A stretch of DNA of 64,000 nt from Christiangramia fulva. Its GTDB lineage: Bacteria > Bacteroidota > Bacteroidia > Flavobacteriales > Flavobacteriaceae. Made by a program: the position numbers and the translations under genes. The notes under the pieces were generated by a model. It did not search any database. It worked only from the letters and a program-made list of their open reading frames with translations, and was not told the DNA's origin. The stretch covers positions 930,001 to 994,000 of the forward strand of contig NZ_CP028136.1 of the NCBI RefSeq assembly GCF_003024155.1, written 5' to 3'. Below, piece by piece: positions 35,683 to 44,890 of this stretch (its first letter is position 1; each line of letters starts with the position of its first letter).

Positions 35683-36552
35683 ATGAGAGCGCGAAAACTA
35701 ACCTGTGAAAAAGCCCGCAATATTTGCATTGTGGACACGCTGGCAAAACTGGGGCACTTTCCCAGTAGGAGAACGGAGAAAGAAGCCTGGTTCCTGAGTC
35801 CCCTTCGGTCAGAAACACAGGCCTCTTTCAAAGTGTCTTTGAAACTGAATCGATGGTATGACTTCGGAATTGGCAAAGGTGGCAACGTCATTGACCTGGT
35901 TTGCCAAGTATGCGATTGCTCGGTTGGTGAAGCCCTGGAGTACCTGTCCGACGAATTACCGATTTACAACTTTCAGGGTTCTGTATCCGATACTTCTACA
36001 AAGAAGAGCAGAAATACCATCATCAAAGTCAAAACGATCACCCAAAGTCACCTAAAGAAGTATGTGCGATCCAGAGGTATTTCCCTAGAAGTAGCCAGAA
36101 CCTATTGCAAGGAAGTTTGGTATGAATCTCACGGGAAAACCTATTACGCCATAGGACTTCAGAATAAAAAAGGTGGCTGGGAACTTCGCAACCTCTATTC
36201 TAAAACCTCCAGCTCCCCTAAAACTTATACGTATCTCCAAAAGAAAAAAGAAAACCTGATTGTTTGCGAAGGAATGTTTGATCTGTTATCCATTGCTGAA
36301 GTTTATCCGAAGGAAATAGAAAGTACTGATATCATCGTTTTAAACTCACTTTCATTTTTACCCCGGATTATCTCATGTTTTAAGAAGTACAAATCGGTGG
36401 ATCTCTATCTGGATAATGATAAACCCGGAAAGAAAAATACCACCGAATTACTAAAGCATTATCACCATATAAAAGACCAAAGTCATCGCTATAAAAACCA
36501 TAAAGACCTCAATGAAAAACTAACTTGTGGACACCAAATTTCCACAGCCTAA
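35683..36552 (+). CDS. Toprim primase without the zinc cysteines
   Basis: 289 residues. The N-terminal 90 residues have the shape of a CHC2 primase zinc-binding domain (LSPLRSETQASFKVSLKLNRWYDFGIGKGGNVIDLV), but the zinc-binding Cys and His positions are replaced. The C-terminal Toprim domain has the catalytic Glu in LIVCEGMFDLLS and the DxD-type pair in YLDNDKPGKKN. This type of primase is common on NBU and other mobilizable elements of Bacteroidota and would prime the element's own replication or the transferred strand. The start at 35683 follows the non-coding origin-like region. Confidence 0.88.
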   Translation: MRARKLTCEKARNICIVDTLAKLGHFPSRRTEKEAWFLSPLRSETQASFKVSLKLNRWYDFGIGKGGNVIDLVCQVCDCSVGEALEYLSDELPIYNFQGSVSDTSTKKSRNTIIKVKTITQSHLKKYVRSRGISLEVARTYCKEVWYESHGKTYYAIGLQNKKGGWELRNLYSKTSSSPKTYTYLQKKKENLIVCEGMFDLLSIAEVYPKEIESTDIIVLNSLSFLPRIISCFKKYKSVDLYLDNDKPGKKNTTELLKHYHHIKDQSHRYKNHKDLNEKLTCGHQISTA

Positions 36553-36568
36553 AAACATTTTTTGAATA

Positions 36569-36609
36569 GCAAAGCAAGATGTGTCATTGTCATGACAATC
36601 TTGCTTTGC
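36569..36609 (+). other. oriT-like hairpin
   Basis: Arms GCAAAGCAAGAT (36569-36580) and ATCTTGCTTTGC (36598-36609) are perfect, and inner arms TGTCAT (36582-36587) and ATGACA (36592-36597) extend the stem to 18 pairs with one bulged G and a 4-nt loop. GCCCGGAGGTTGC follows directly. It lies just upstream of mobC and the relaxase gene, the usual position of oriT in Bacteroidota mobilizable elements. The nick site is not determined. Confidence 0.75.
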
Positions 36610-36633
36610 GCCCGGAGGTTGCAAAGATTAAAA

Positions 36634-36930
36634 ATGAAACGGGAAGTCATCCAGATTCGATGCTCGATCTACGAGAAAAAGCTACTCAAAAAAAGAGCGG
36701 CCAGGGCCGGAATTTCCCTTTCAGAATATCTAAGAGCCACTGCCTTTAAAATTAATATTGTAGAAAGACTCACCCCGGAACAACTGGAATGCTACCAGAT
36801 GCTGGTAAAGTATAAAAACAATTTTATACGAATCAGTAATATGTTTAAAAAGCGAGATCCTCAATTGGCTAAAAATGTGGAAGCGCTGGCCGAAGAAATA
36901 CGACAACACCTCTACCATTTTAAAAGATGA
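36634..36930 (+). CDS. mobC: MobC-type relaxosome accessory protein
   Basis: 98 residues from the ATG at 36634 (MKREVIQIRCSIYEKK); an upstream start at 36562 would run through the oriT hairpin. The RHH-like N-terminus and the motif RAARAGISLSEYLRATAF are the signature of MobC/BmgB accessory proteins, which bind oriT and help the relaxase open the strand. The C-terminal half is helical (LAKNVEALAEEIRQHLYHFK). It overlaps the relaxase start by ATGA, so both are translated together. Confidence 0.9.
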   Translation: MKREVIQIRCSIYEKKLLKKRAARAGISLSEYLRATAFKINIVERLTPEQLECYQMLVKYKNNFIRISNMFKKRDPQLAKNVEALAEEIRQHLYHFKR

Positions 36931-37799
36931 TCGGAAAGGGGCAATCCATATCAAGAACCCAGGCGTCTATAGCCTATGGCTGGAACCAGGAGAAAGAGGC
37001 GGAAGTGGTACTCAAAGAACACCTTGCGGGTGATACTCCCAAACAAATCGCTGAAGAATTCCAGATCATTCAATCTCAGAATGAGAGGTGCATTAAAAAC
37101 ACCTTAAGTTTTGTGGTGAGTCCTACCATCAAAGATGGTAAAGAATTAAGCCATAAAGACCTGGAGAAAATTGCCCAACGATTTATAAATGAAATGAAAC
37201 TTCAGAACCACCAGGCCATAGGTTTTGTACATAAGGACAAGCAGCACACTCATATTCATATCTATGCCAATCGAATTAGTCTAACCGGGCAAACCTATAG
37301 AGACAATTTTATTGGCAAACGAAGCCAGATCGCAGCAGATAATGTTGCCAAACAACTAGGTCTAACCCGGGTAAGGGAAGTACAACAGGAAAAAATCCAG
37401 GAATTAAAATGGCAACGTCTTGTCATACAAAAGCATCATCAACAGGTGATGGAAACCAGGCCGAAATCACTGGATGAATATATCGATAAAATGAAGGCTT
37501 GTAAGGTAAAGGTCATACCCAGTATCAACAAATCGAACCAGCTGCAGGGGTTTCGGTTCGAGTATAAAGGAGCCAATTTAAAAGGAAGCGAAGTACACCG
37601 ATCTATGAGCGGTAGTAAACTGATCGCTGAGATTTCCCAGAATAATAGTTACACTAGACTCCGAGAAGTCCCTCAAACTTTAAAATTGCTAAATAATACT
37701 GTCGAACTTAGCACGAACATGGCTGGTAAAATAGCTAAAGATCTGGCCAAGCAGGTGATCAAGAGAGGCCTTGATACCGGACTGGGTATGGGATATTAA
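36927..37799 (+). CDS. mobB: Relaxase / mobilization nuclease (MobB-type, MOBP-like)
   Basis: 290 residues. The N-terminal 150 residues are a relaxase domain: ISRTQASIAYGWNQEKEAE at the start, HQAIGFVHKDKQHTHIHIYANRI as the metal-binding histidine motif, and the Tyr candidates in the first 20 residues for DNA linkage. A helical and basic linker follows (KWQRLVIQKHHQQ). It would nick at the oriT hairpin upstream. The protein is short compared with self-transmissible relaxases and agrees with a mobilizable element that depends on another system. Confidence 0.9.
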   Translation: MIGKGQSISRTQASIAYGWNQEKEAEVVLKEHLAGDTPKQIAEEFQIIQSQNERCIKNTLSFVVSPTIKDGKELSHKDLEKIAQRFINEMKLQNHQAIGFVHKDKQHTHIHIYANRISLTGQTYRDNFIGKRSQIAADNVAKQLGLTRVREVQQEKIQELKWQRLVIQKHHQQVMETRPKSLDEYIDKMKACKVKVIPSINKSNQLQGFRFEYKGANLKGSEVHRSMSGSKLIAEISQNNSYTRLREVPQTLKLLNNTVELSTNMAGKIAKDLAKQVIKRGLDTGLGMGY

Positions 37800-37811
37800 A
37801 ATAACTAAAAG

Positions 37812-38264
37812 ATGAAAAAGCTGGATGAAATTATGGAACTAATGGCCGATGAAATGGCCGATTTTAAAAATGCCCTTATAAAACTAGAAGCATTATCAAA
37901 AGAGCTTAATGATATGAGCATTCCGATAAGTACTACAGCTATAGATAAGAACCTTAAAGATTTTCTTAGAAACCAGAAGGAAGCCAATAATGAAAAAGAG
38001 GAGTTACTTAAGGGTATTACTACTCAATTAAAGCAAAGCAGTCTTATTCCAAAATATATTCTACTTCTTTTTGGCAGCTGTTTACTAATAATGCTAATCA
38101 TGTTCGGTTACTTTATCTATTCTGACAAAATTGAAGAAGCGCAGCGATTTGAAATTTACCGGGCAGTTTCTGAATCAGAGTTAGAATCCTATCAATTTTA
38201 TTTTTCTGAAAATTCCAAGATCAAAGAAGTGTATTGCAAATGGCTGGAACAATCCTATAAGTAG
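37812..38264 (+). CDS. Hypothetical membrane protein with coiled coil, element tail
   Basis: 150 residues. The first 85 residues are a charged helical coiled coil (MKKLDEIMELMADEMADFKNALIKL), then one membrane helix (YILLLFGSCLLIMLIMFGYFIY), and a short outer part. It follows the relaxase by 12 bp and is likely part of the same transcript. Similar 'MobB-tail' membrane proteins occur in other Bacteroidota mobilizable elements. A role in relaxosome docking is possible but not shown. Confidence 0.75.
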   Translation: MKKLDEIMELMADEMADFKNALIKLEALSKELNDMSIPISTTAIDKNLKDFLRNQKEANNEKEELLKGITTQLKQSSLIPKYILLLFGSCLLIMLIMFGYFIYSDKIEEAQRFEIYRAVSESELESYQFYFSENSKIKEVYCKWLEQSYK

Positions 38265-38498
38265 TTGTTCGCCCTATTTTGTTTTTACTTCACGCTTTGC
38301 CGTACACTATAAAAACAACAAAGGAACCACTCGCAAGATCAGGCTTGGATGAGATGCGAAGACTGAATCATGTGCAATAAGTATTACTGCCCCCAACGTG
38401 AATTTTGAAGGCATTTTTTTTGCAATCCAATGAAAAACAAATACCGAAATTAACTTAAAAACAACAGTATTGGTTTAAATTATGTGGAGTATTACATA

Positions 38499-41400
38499 TT
38501 AATATTCCAGGCGACGACGCTCCGCCTCCTCATCTTGACGCTCCGCCTCTAAAAGATAACTTCTAGCCATATTTTCAAAGATTTGAGCAACGTTTGGGTA
38601 TTTGAACTTGAAATCATCGGACAACTTTCGAAAATAAGAGGCTCTTTCACGTTCAATGTCTCCACCATCAAAAGCACCTCGAGAAGTAAAACTTCTTTTA
38701 TTAAACATCCCAGAAGAATAATTTTGTTTTATACTGTCACTGTTGATTGATTCAATAACCTCAAAAATTGTTTCGTTTGGCCATTCTGGAACATTCTCAG
38801 GGTACTGTGCCAAAAGTTTTCCTATTTCCGAATCAGCAACCTTTAAGCGCTCTACATCCACAGCAAGTTCTCTTGCTTTCTTAATCCAGTCCCATAAGAC
38901 TTCTTTATCTATTGTATTGTCTTCTTGTAATCCTGGGATTTTCTTCCAAGAATGTAGTAGATGATAGGACTGTTTTCCTCTGGACCTAAAAACTTCATCT
39001 GAAATATCTTCCTTTTCCTTTTCAAGTAATTCTTGGTCTTTTGGTAGGTATAACCACTTAAGCACATCTATAAAAAATGAAGGGTTTGTGGCAAGCTCAT
39101 CTTCTAAGTTCTTTGGATTTCTATTTGAGCCATAAGAATCCATTAGCGCCAAGTAATACCATTCTAATTGAATCAGTTTTGGCCGGTCGATATCTCGTTT
39201 ATCCAGTTCTTCGAAAATTCGCTCAATTTCGTGCCCCTTGAATCTAGCTTTTTCATCTGCTTCTTGAGTTACGGCTTTTTCAAGTATTTCAATCAACAGT
39301 TCACTTTTGACTTTTTCAGGCCTTAAGTAAGCCACATCGATGGCAGAAAAAAACCTTTTGTAACTTAAAAGTTGATTAAGCCCGTACTCAACTTCATCTT
39401 CAGTAGCGTGCAAAAAACGTGGATAAACACTACACCAATACAAATCCTGAACTTCTTTATCCTGTTCAGAAATAAAATTCCATAATTGCATATTTTGGTC
39501 TAGTGGAATCAATACGTTTGAAAGCACTTTGTGACTAAAGCTCTCTTCCTTCAGTTTATTAAATAATGATTTTACCCAATCAAATCCTTCTAAAACTGAT
39601 TTACGGTACATAAAACCATGACTAAATCTTATGTAAGGGTCTTCATCTTCGAGACTGCTACATACTGAGAGCACATCATCTTCAGTAAGATTAACTCTGG
39701 CAAAAGCGTCACCAAAAATCCAAAATTCCTTCAAATCATTTCGCAAGGCTAAAGCTTCCTCTACACCTAGACTATCAATCAGTTCTTCAACAGCTTGTTT
39801 CCTAGCCTCATCATCTTGATTTTGTTTGAGTGCATATCTGTTAACACCATCACGCTTTTCGTACTTACAGCCTTCTGGAAATTCTAAATGATGGTTATTG
39901 AACAACCAACTGTTTTGCTTTACAACATCCTCCGGTTGAAGCTTATGATATAATCTTTCATAGCGCTTCAGTTCTTCTTCTGGCAATGCCCATTTAGTAT
40001 CAGAATGAGACCTATGCCGATATAAAATATTTCTCAAAGTCTCCCAGGTAGTAAATTCTTCTTGTTTGACAACCTGGTGCACTTCTTCAGCCCAATCCAA
40101 AACTCGTTTCCTATCTTTTGGACTCAATTCCGTTGTTGCCTTTAACACTTGAGCGAATTTCTTTTCATCATTATCAAATAATTCTATTAACATTTTAACT
40201 ACAGCCGTATGGGTATCCCAAATTTCTTGATAGGTTCTAGTTAAGTTAGTGTTCATATCAAACATACGCCAACGCATCTTGTGTGTGAATTGACCTACAC
40301 CATGGCTATTAGGTAACAATCTGATCAGTAAATTCCAGCCTTTTTGTTTTTCTTGAATAGTGACCTCCTTAAGAATTTGAATCCTTTCATCAATGGAAGC
40401 CAAAGTTTGATGATGCCAAGGTTTGTAAATTTCTACAATACTATTTATTGGCCTATTTGATAAATGACCGCCAGGGTCAAGTCGTGCAAGTATTAGCAGA
40501 ATCAAACTGGCATCTTTCAAATAAGCTGGAAACCAAGCAAGACTTTCTAAAGCCCACAGCAATCCAGTGTGATGACTTGTTTTATGCAGAAAGCCTTCCT
40601 CTTCCTGAAACAAATCCATTATTTCTGGTTCATCCTTTTCTAAAGAGGCTTTGATGGCTTTCAAAAAGCTATTAGGTGACGCTTCTGAAATTAAAGGTAA
40701 GTCACGGTCTAGTGAAATCCAAAGCTCTCCTGTAGCATCTTTTACCAAATCTTGAATTATTGAATCTACCCAGCCTTGTGGATTACCAATGTTAATACTC
40801 ACACTATCGCCCAAGCGAGCAATTAATATTAGGGACTGTGTTAAACCTTGTCGCGACCAGGCCGAAAACTTTCGTTTTTGATTAAACCGCGAAGCAAAAT
40901 CATCATTCTTTGGGTTCGCAATTGGATTACCACTTTTGAAAGCCATTTCAAAACACTCTTTTAGCAGCTGAAAATCATTCATTACAAGATTTGAAGCAAG
41001 ATTTGTCCATAAGTCTAAAGGCGACGTCAGTCGCCAAGTTTCACCAATTTGTAATATGGGTGACTCGTCCAAATTTTTCCATTTGTTTAGGACTTGCTTG
41101 TAATCATCATACGGTTGTTTAGCAAGTTTTTCTAAAAGCTCTATATCTCCCTTGAATGTTTCATCCCACCTGCCAATTAACAGGGCTGGTATAACCTCGC
41201 GAATATCTTGTTCGGTAAGCCATTTTGCTTTATTGTACGGAAAACCAAGAAGTTTTTTCAATATAGTAATATTCCGACCGGATTCACGGGAAAATTTTTC
41301 AGCCTCATTCTTTTCGACCCCACTTTGTGTTAAGCCTTTAATCTGACCATCTCTGTCAATAGTGGGTAGTGTAATCGTATCTTGGTTGAAATCGTCATCG

Positions 41401-42290
41401 GCACCTAAAGGCACAAGGACGTGATGTCCTCGACCCACAGCAGTGTATAGTGGTTGGTAGTCTTCGAATCTTGGTATAAGATTTAAGTTTAAGTCGTTGT
41501 TATACTTTATAGAACGAAAATTCCCTTCAGTATCAACAATTAGTGCTTTAGAAAAGAATTCTTGCGCATATTCATCTCCAAATTTTTTTGCACAAGCAAC
41601 TATAAAAGCGATCGCCTCATTTTTCGTAGAAGCTTTAATAGCTTTAAGGGACGGATCGCTATTCAAAATAGCTAGTAACTTTTCCTTTTCAATTTCTCTA
41701 CCAGCAATTACGGTTTCAGGTAAAAGTTCTATCCCATTGGGGCCAACTGACCATTCTTCCCAAAATTCGTCTGCAGTCATCATGCCATCTGTGGGATAAG
41801 ATGCACCTACACCATTTTGGGAAGCAAACCATCTTGAAACAGATGATGCATCATCCAACCACTGTTCTATATCTACGGAATCATATACTCGGACATCTTT
41901 CCAAATCCCTTCGGCTTTTTTTTCAGCAATCCATTCATCCTTTTTTGTCCATAATCGAGGTGTTACAAAAATGAAAACACATTCTGTTGGTTCGAAGCTT
42001 AAAGGTTTATCCTTCCTTTTTTCATATTCACCATTTGCTTTTCCTTTAATATCTAAATCGGTTCCAAGCTCCCATAACGAAACTCCCTGGGGTACGTAAG
42101 CTGTATCAGATTCACAATTCACTATACCATCCCAGCCACCGATGTAGGTTGCACTACCCCAGGCCATTTTTGCCCTGGTACTTTTTGGTGAAGTCGCTCT
42201 AATGAGCCTTGAAATTAGATAAGGTAGTGTGGACTTTGATAAAACAGTATCCGCCCAGTTTTGCAAATGGTTTCGAGTTATTAATCCCAT
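38499..42290 (-). CDS. Large candidate defence protein with PD-(D/E)xK-like N-terminus
   Basis: 1263 residues; the family is not named with certainty. The first 155 residues look like a PD-(D/E)xK nuclease of the Mrr/restriction kind: Asp54 in GGWDG, Glu74 in SLWELG, and Lys82/Lys84 in DIKGKANGEYEKR, followed by FVTPRLW and a YDSVDIEQWLDD helix. Next (about 180-260) is a stretch like a STAND NTPase entry (VIAGREIEKEKLLAIL, then KASTKNEAIAF), but the Walker A lysine pattern is missing. The remaining about 950 residues are helical and acidic without a clear motif and end in EEAERRRLEY. It lies on the minus strand among accessory genes. A DUF2971 gene precedes it by 173 bp. Defence function is inferred from size, N-terminus and context. 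Confidence 0.75.
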   Translation of the reverse strand: MGLITRNHLQNWADTVLSKSTLPYLISRLIRATSPKSTRAKMAWGSATYIGGWDGIVNCESDTAYVPQGVSLWELGTDLDIKGKANGEYEKRKDKPLSFEPTECVFIFVTPRLWTKKDEWIAEKKAEGIWKDVRVYDSVDIEQWLDDASSVSRWFASQNGVGASYPTDGMMTADEFWEEWSVGPNGIELLPETVIAGREIEKEKLLAILNSDPSLKAIKASTKNEAIAFIVACAKKFGDEYAQEFFSKALIVDTEGNFRSIKYNNDLNLNLIPRFEDYQPLYTAVGRGHHVLVPLGADDDFNQDTITLPTIDRDGQIKGLTQSGVEKNEAEKFSRESGRNITILKKLLGFPYNKAKWLTEQDIREVIPALLIGRWDETFKGDIELLEKLAKQPYDDYKQVLNKWKNLDESPILQIGETWRLTSPLDLWTNLASNLVMNDFQLLKECFEMAFKSGNPIANPKNDDFASRFNQKRKFSAWSRQGLTQSLILIARLGDSVSINIGNPQGWVDSIIQDLVKDATGELWISLDRDLPLISEASPNSFLKAIKASLEKDEPEIMDLFQEEEGFLHKTSHHTGLLWALESLAWFPAYLKDASLILLILARLDPGGHLSNRPINSIVEIYKPWHHQTLASIDERIQILKEVTIQEKQKGWNLLIRLLPNSHGVGQFTHKMRWRMFDMNTNLTRTYQEIWDTHTAVVKMLIELFDNDEKKFAQVLKATTELSPKDRKRVLDWAEEVHQVVKQEEFTTWETLRNILYRHRSHSDTKWALPEEELKRYERLYHKLQPEDVVKQNSWLFNNHHLEFPEGCKYEKRDGVNRYALKQNQDDEARKQAVEELIDSLGVEEALALRNDLKEFWIFGDAFARVNLTEDDVLSVCSSLEDEDPYIRFSHGFMYRKSVLEGFDWVKSLFNKLKEESFSHKVLSNVLIPLDQNMQLWNFISEQDKEVQDLYWCSVYPRFLHATEDEVEYGLNQLLSYKRFFSAIDVAYLRPEKVKSELLIEILEKAVTQEADEKARFKGHEIERIFEELDKRDIDRPKLIQLEWYYLALMDSYGSNRNPKNLEDELATNPSFFIDVLKWLYLPKDQELLEKEKEDISDEVFRSRGKQSYHLLHSWKKIPGLQEDNTIDKEVLWDWIKKARELAVDVERLKVADSEIGKLLAQYPENVPEWPNETIFEVIESINSDSIKQNYSSGMFNKRSFTSRGAFDGGDIERERASYFRKLSDDFKFKYPNVAQIFENMARSYLLEAERQDEEAERRRLEY

Positions 42291-42463
42291 TATATTACGG
42301 TATTATCAATAATTTCCTATAGATAACATATTAAGGACCTTCTTATTAAGAAATTCTGAGGGACTATTTTTTAATTTCATTTTAGTAAATAAAAATAGGA
42401 AAATATAAGGTTTTCTTTTTTTAGATGCTTGTTTCTAGAGAAAACAGAAGTTTACGATAGAGT

Positions 42464-43237
42464 TTACTCGTATAAAAGACCATAAGAAAGATGTAATTCA
42501 GGATCTCTTTTAATGCGTTGATACACCTTAATTTGAGGATATTTCCTTTTTACGACATCAATTACTTGGTCAATAAAATCGTTATCGGCTTTGTGACCAA
42601 TAAGGATATTTTTCAAAGCTATTGGTTTAAACTTGACTTGGCCGATTTTGTCCTTCAGAACCCTAAGTTCTTTCTCGTAAGACCATTTTTTTGTTTTCTT
42701 GAAAAAGAGCTCAGTAATGTGTTCATCGTCTGTAATGGCATTAAACACTTGCTTTTTTAATTCATTTACATAGGTAATTGGTCGCCAGCCATCAAAAAAA
42801 TGTTTGTCTTCATTCATATCAAAATGCAGGCATAAGCCCTTATCGTTTTTGGAATATTCTGCCCATAGCTTATAATTCATTGGGTACATTGTAAAGCAGG
42901 CTATGCCAGTATTTTCTATATAGGGTTTTACTTTCGCTTTCGCGAAAACCATTAAATCCTTATCGGTCAATTTTGCTATGTAGTCTTTGGTGATGGAATT
43001 TGGTACATATTGATTTAAGGTGCTCCGAAGCTCATTAACTTCATAAATGCCATCATTTAACTCAACAAATTCTGGGTTTGAGTCCAGCTCATCATTAAGC
43101 TTCGTGCGGGTTTGAAAAAACACATAATTATTTTCAAGTTCATCCAAAGTATTTCTGCCAGGTGAACGAAAACGGAACGTATTGGGCGGAAACATTGGAA
43201 TCAGATATTCATCCAAAGGATTTATAAAATCATTCAT
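42464..43237 (-). CDS. DUF2971 family protein
   Basis: 257 residues. The conserved features of DUF2971 are visible: N-terminal FRFRSPGRNTLDELENN and FQTRTKLNDELDSNPEF, the central IACFTMYPMNYKLWAEYSKNDKGLCLHFD, and the later KTKKWSYEKELRVL. The family function is not established; members often sit in defence or mobile regions. It precedes the 1263-residue gene on the same strand and may be its partner. The 5' region (43238-43644) is 407 bp of AT-rich DNA. Confidence 0.85.
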   Translation of the reverse strand: MNDFINPLDEYLIPMFPPNTFRFRSPGRNTLDELENNYVFFQTRTKLNDELDSNPEFVELNDGIYEVNELRSTLNQYVPNSITKDYIAKLTDKDLMVFAKAKVKPYIENTGIACFTMYPMNYKLWAEYSKNDKGLCLHFDMNEDKHFFDGWRPITYVNELKKQVFNAITDDEHITELFFKKTKKWSYEKELRVLKDKIGQVKFKPIALKNILIGHKADNDFIDQVIDVVKRKYPQIKVYQRIKRDPELHLSYGLLYE

Positions 43238-43644
43238 ACTTTAAAAGTAAAAATTATTCTGCTTTTTTCCCTGGCAGCAGTTTTCTTTCTTACCGCTCAA
43301 TACACTTTTTAAGTTGTCTATCTATCCTTACATCTAAAAATTATCACAAATATTGCAGTTCCTGTCAGTTCCATTGATAAATTAAGGTAAACCTAACCAT
43401 TAACTAATAACTCAGGCCATATTATTTATATAATTGTCGAAAAACCACAAAATCATGCAAAGCATCGTTTACACTTAGTTTTTTCGCTAAGCCCAGTGAG
43501 CATGGTAACTGAAATCTCTTATCGGAAAATTCTAATGCTTGAATTAAATATGCCGGTAGAATAACAAAATAGAAATATCTGCTACGTCTATCTCATAATT
43601 GGACACCTATACCTATATCGGATTAAATATTTCCACTTGTGTTC
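43238..43644. other. AT-rich intergenic region, no gene seen
   Basis: No supported coding sequence, RNA or strong hairpin was found in these 407 bp. It separates the DUF2971/large-protein pair from the acyltransferase gene and could include the end of the mobile element, but no repeat of the tRNA-Leu 3' end is present. Confidence 0.4.
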
Positions 43645-44799
43645 TTAATAATTTCGTAAATAACTAAAAATCTCTTTTAATTTTTTTTCCTTTCGAGCCT
43701 TTCCTTTAATTCCAAATAAAGGTTGAATAATTTCAATCTTCAATATAATCCTGTCGTATATGAAAAAAGTAATCCCAAAAGTTAGAATTACCATAAGAGT
43801 GAATTTAGTAAATAAGTTCCATTCAAGATTTTGAAAGAAATATGCAACTACAACGATTATAGTTTGGTGTAAAATATAAAACGGGTATACAGCTCTGTTA
43901 GCATAAGATAGAGACTGTCGTGATTTATTAAGGTATTTCGAAGCATAACCGAATAAGGTCAACATCCAACTACCTGTATTAATGACACTGATAAATGGCT
44001 CTATAACAACAGTGTTAGGCATCTGTATTTTAACGCAAAGTAATATTGTAAAAGAGATAATTGCTAAGGCTAAAAGCTTTCTTCGATCTCTTTGAACTGT
44101 TTTCCAAAAAACTTCTCCAACTGATATAAACAGAAAACCATAAAAAAACAACAACAAGTTATATCCAATCGTAAACCAATCATTAATAAAAAAGAAGGTC
44201 TGGGGAAACTGCGGTTTTAAAAAAATTTCCGCTAAAAGTAATGGGAAAACAAACAAAAAAAATCCAGTAGATTTCCTTAAAACTAATTTTGAATAATTAA
44301 CCAAAATATTATTTCTATGGCTTCTTAGATAAATGAATATGGGAGTCAATAATAGCGAGAAACATAGAAGGTAAGGCAGAAACCATAAATGATGCCAGCT
44401 TAAATTCCCATGCGGATAGAGTCCGGTGTTCCACATGGTACGAAGAAATAGAAGATAGCTCCCAGAAAATTGGCCTTTCGAAATTCTTTCCAAATATATT
44501 TGGGGAGGTACAATTATTAGAATTCCAAATATTAAGGGAATTAATAACCTCTTTAACCTCTCCTTTATAAATTGTAAACCTGTACGTTTTGCCAGAGCAT
44601 AAGAGGTTCCCATTCCAGAAATAACAAATAAAATTGGCAAGCGCCATTGGTTAATAAAAATCATTGGAATTTCTAACCAGGGATATAATTTATTATTTTT
44701 AATATGCCAATCCCATGGCACAAAAAACATTCCTATATGATAAAAAATAAGTAATCCGAAAACAATTACTCTAAGCCAATCTAAATCGTATCTACGCAT
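43645..44799 (-). CDS. Membrane acyltransferase (acyltransferase 3 family)
   Basis: 384 residues from the ATG at 44799 (MRRYDLDWLRVI); the upstream reading start is not conserved. About ten membrane helices are visible. Family motifs are YDLDWLR at the start, the FYHIGMFF stretch with the conserved His, and FVISGMGTSYALAKRTG. These integral enzymes transfer acyl (often acetyl or succinyl) groups to sugars or lipids at the membrane. The sequence is closest in style to the glucan-modifying OpgC/YrhL kind. It is 91 bp behind a LytTR regulator and probably controlled by it. Confidence 0.9.
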   Translation of the reverse strand: MRRYDLDWLRVIVFGLLIFYHIGMFFVPWDWHIKNNKLYPWLEIPMIFINQWRLPILFVISGMGTSYALAKRTGLQFIKERLKRLLIPLIFGILIIVPPQIYLERISKGQFSGSYLLFLRTMWNTGLYPHGNLSWHHLWFLPYLLCFSLLLTPIFIYLRSHRNNILVNYSKLVLRKSTGFFLFVFPLLLAEIFLKPQFPQTFFFINDWFTIGYNLLLFFYGFLFISVGEVFWKTVQRDRRKLLALAIISFTILLCVKIQMPNTVVIEPFISVINTGSWMLTLFGYASKYLNKSRQSLSYANRAVYPFYILHQTIIVVVAYFFQNLEWNLFTKFTLMVILTFGITFFIYDRIILKIEIIQPLFGIKGKARKEKKLKEIFSYLRNY

Positions 44800-44890
44800 A
44801 ACAAAATAATTTATGCGGCAAATGTAAAATCTCAACTCACTCGAAAACTGAGATTGTTACTAATAACAAGTTCTTGTGATGAATTGCAAC

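Larger units (their letters stand above)
32247..38264 (+). mobile_element. Integrative mobilizable element, NBU-like core
   Basis: All genes from the integrase to the coiled-coil membrane protein are on the plus strand and match the order integrase - helicase - primase - MobC - relaxase of Bacteroides NBU elements, which use tRNA-Leu 3' ends as targets. Non-coding parts carry an iteron-like cluster, a large hairpin and an oriT-like hairpin. No conjugation (tra) genes are present, so transfer would need a helper. The left end is taken as the tRNA-Leu 3' end. The right end is unknown; I found no second copy of the tRNA 3' sequence, and the cargo may reach to about 45.8 kb. Confidence 0.7.

Noticed and set aside
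38499..42290. Assignment of the 1263-residue protein to a named defence system
   Set aside because: The N-terminal pattern is suggestive, but no motif unique to a named system can be seen without a profile search.
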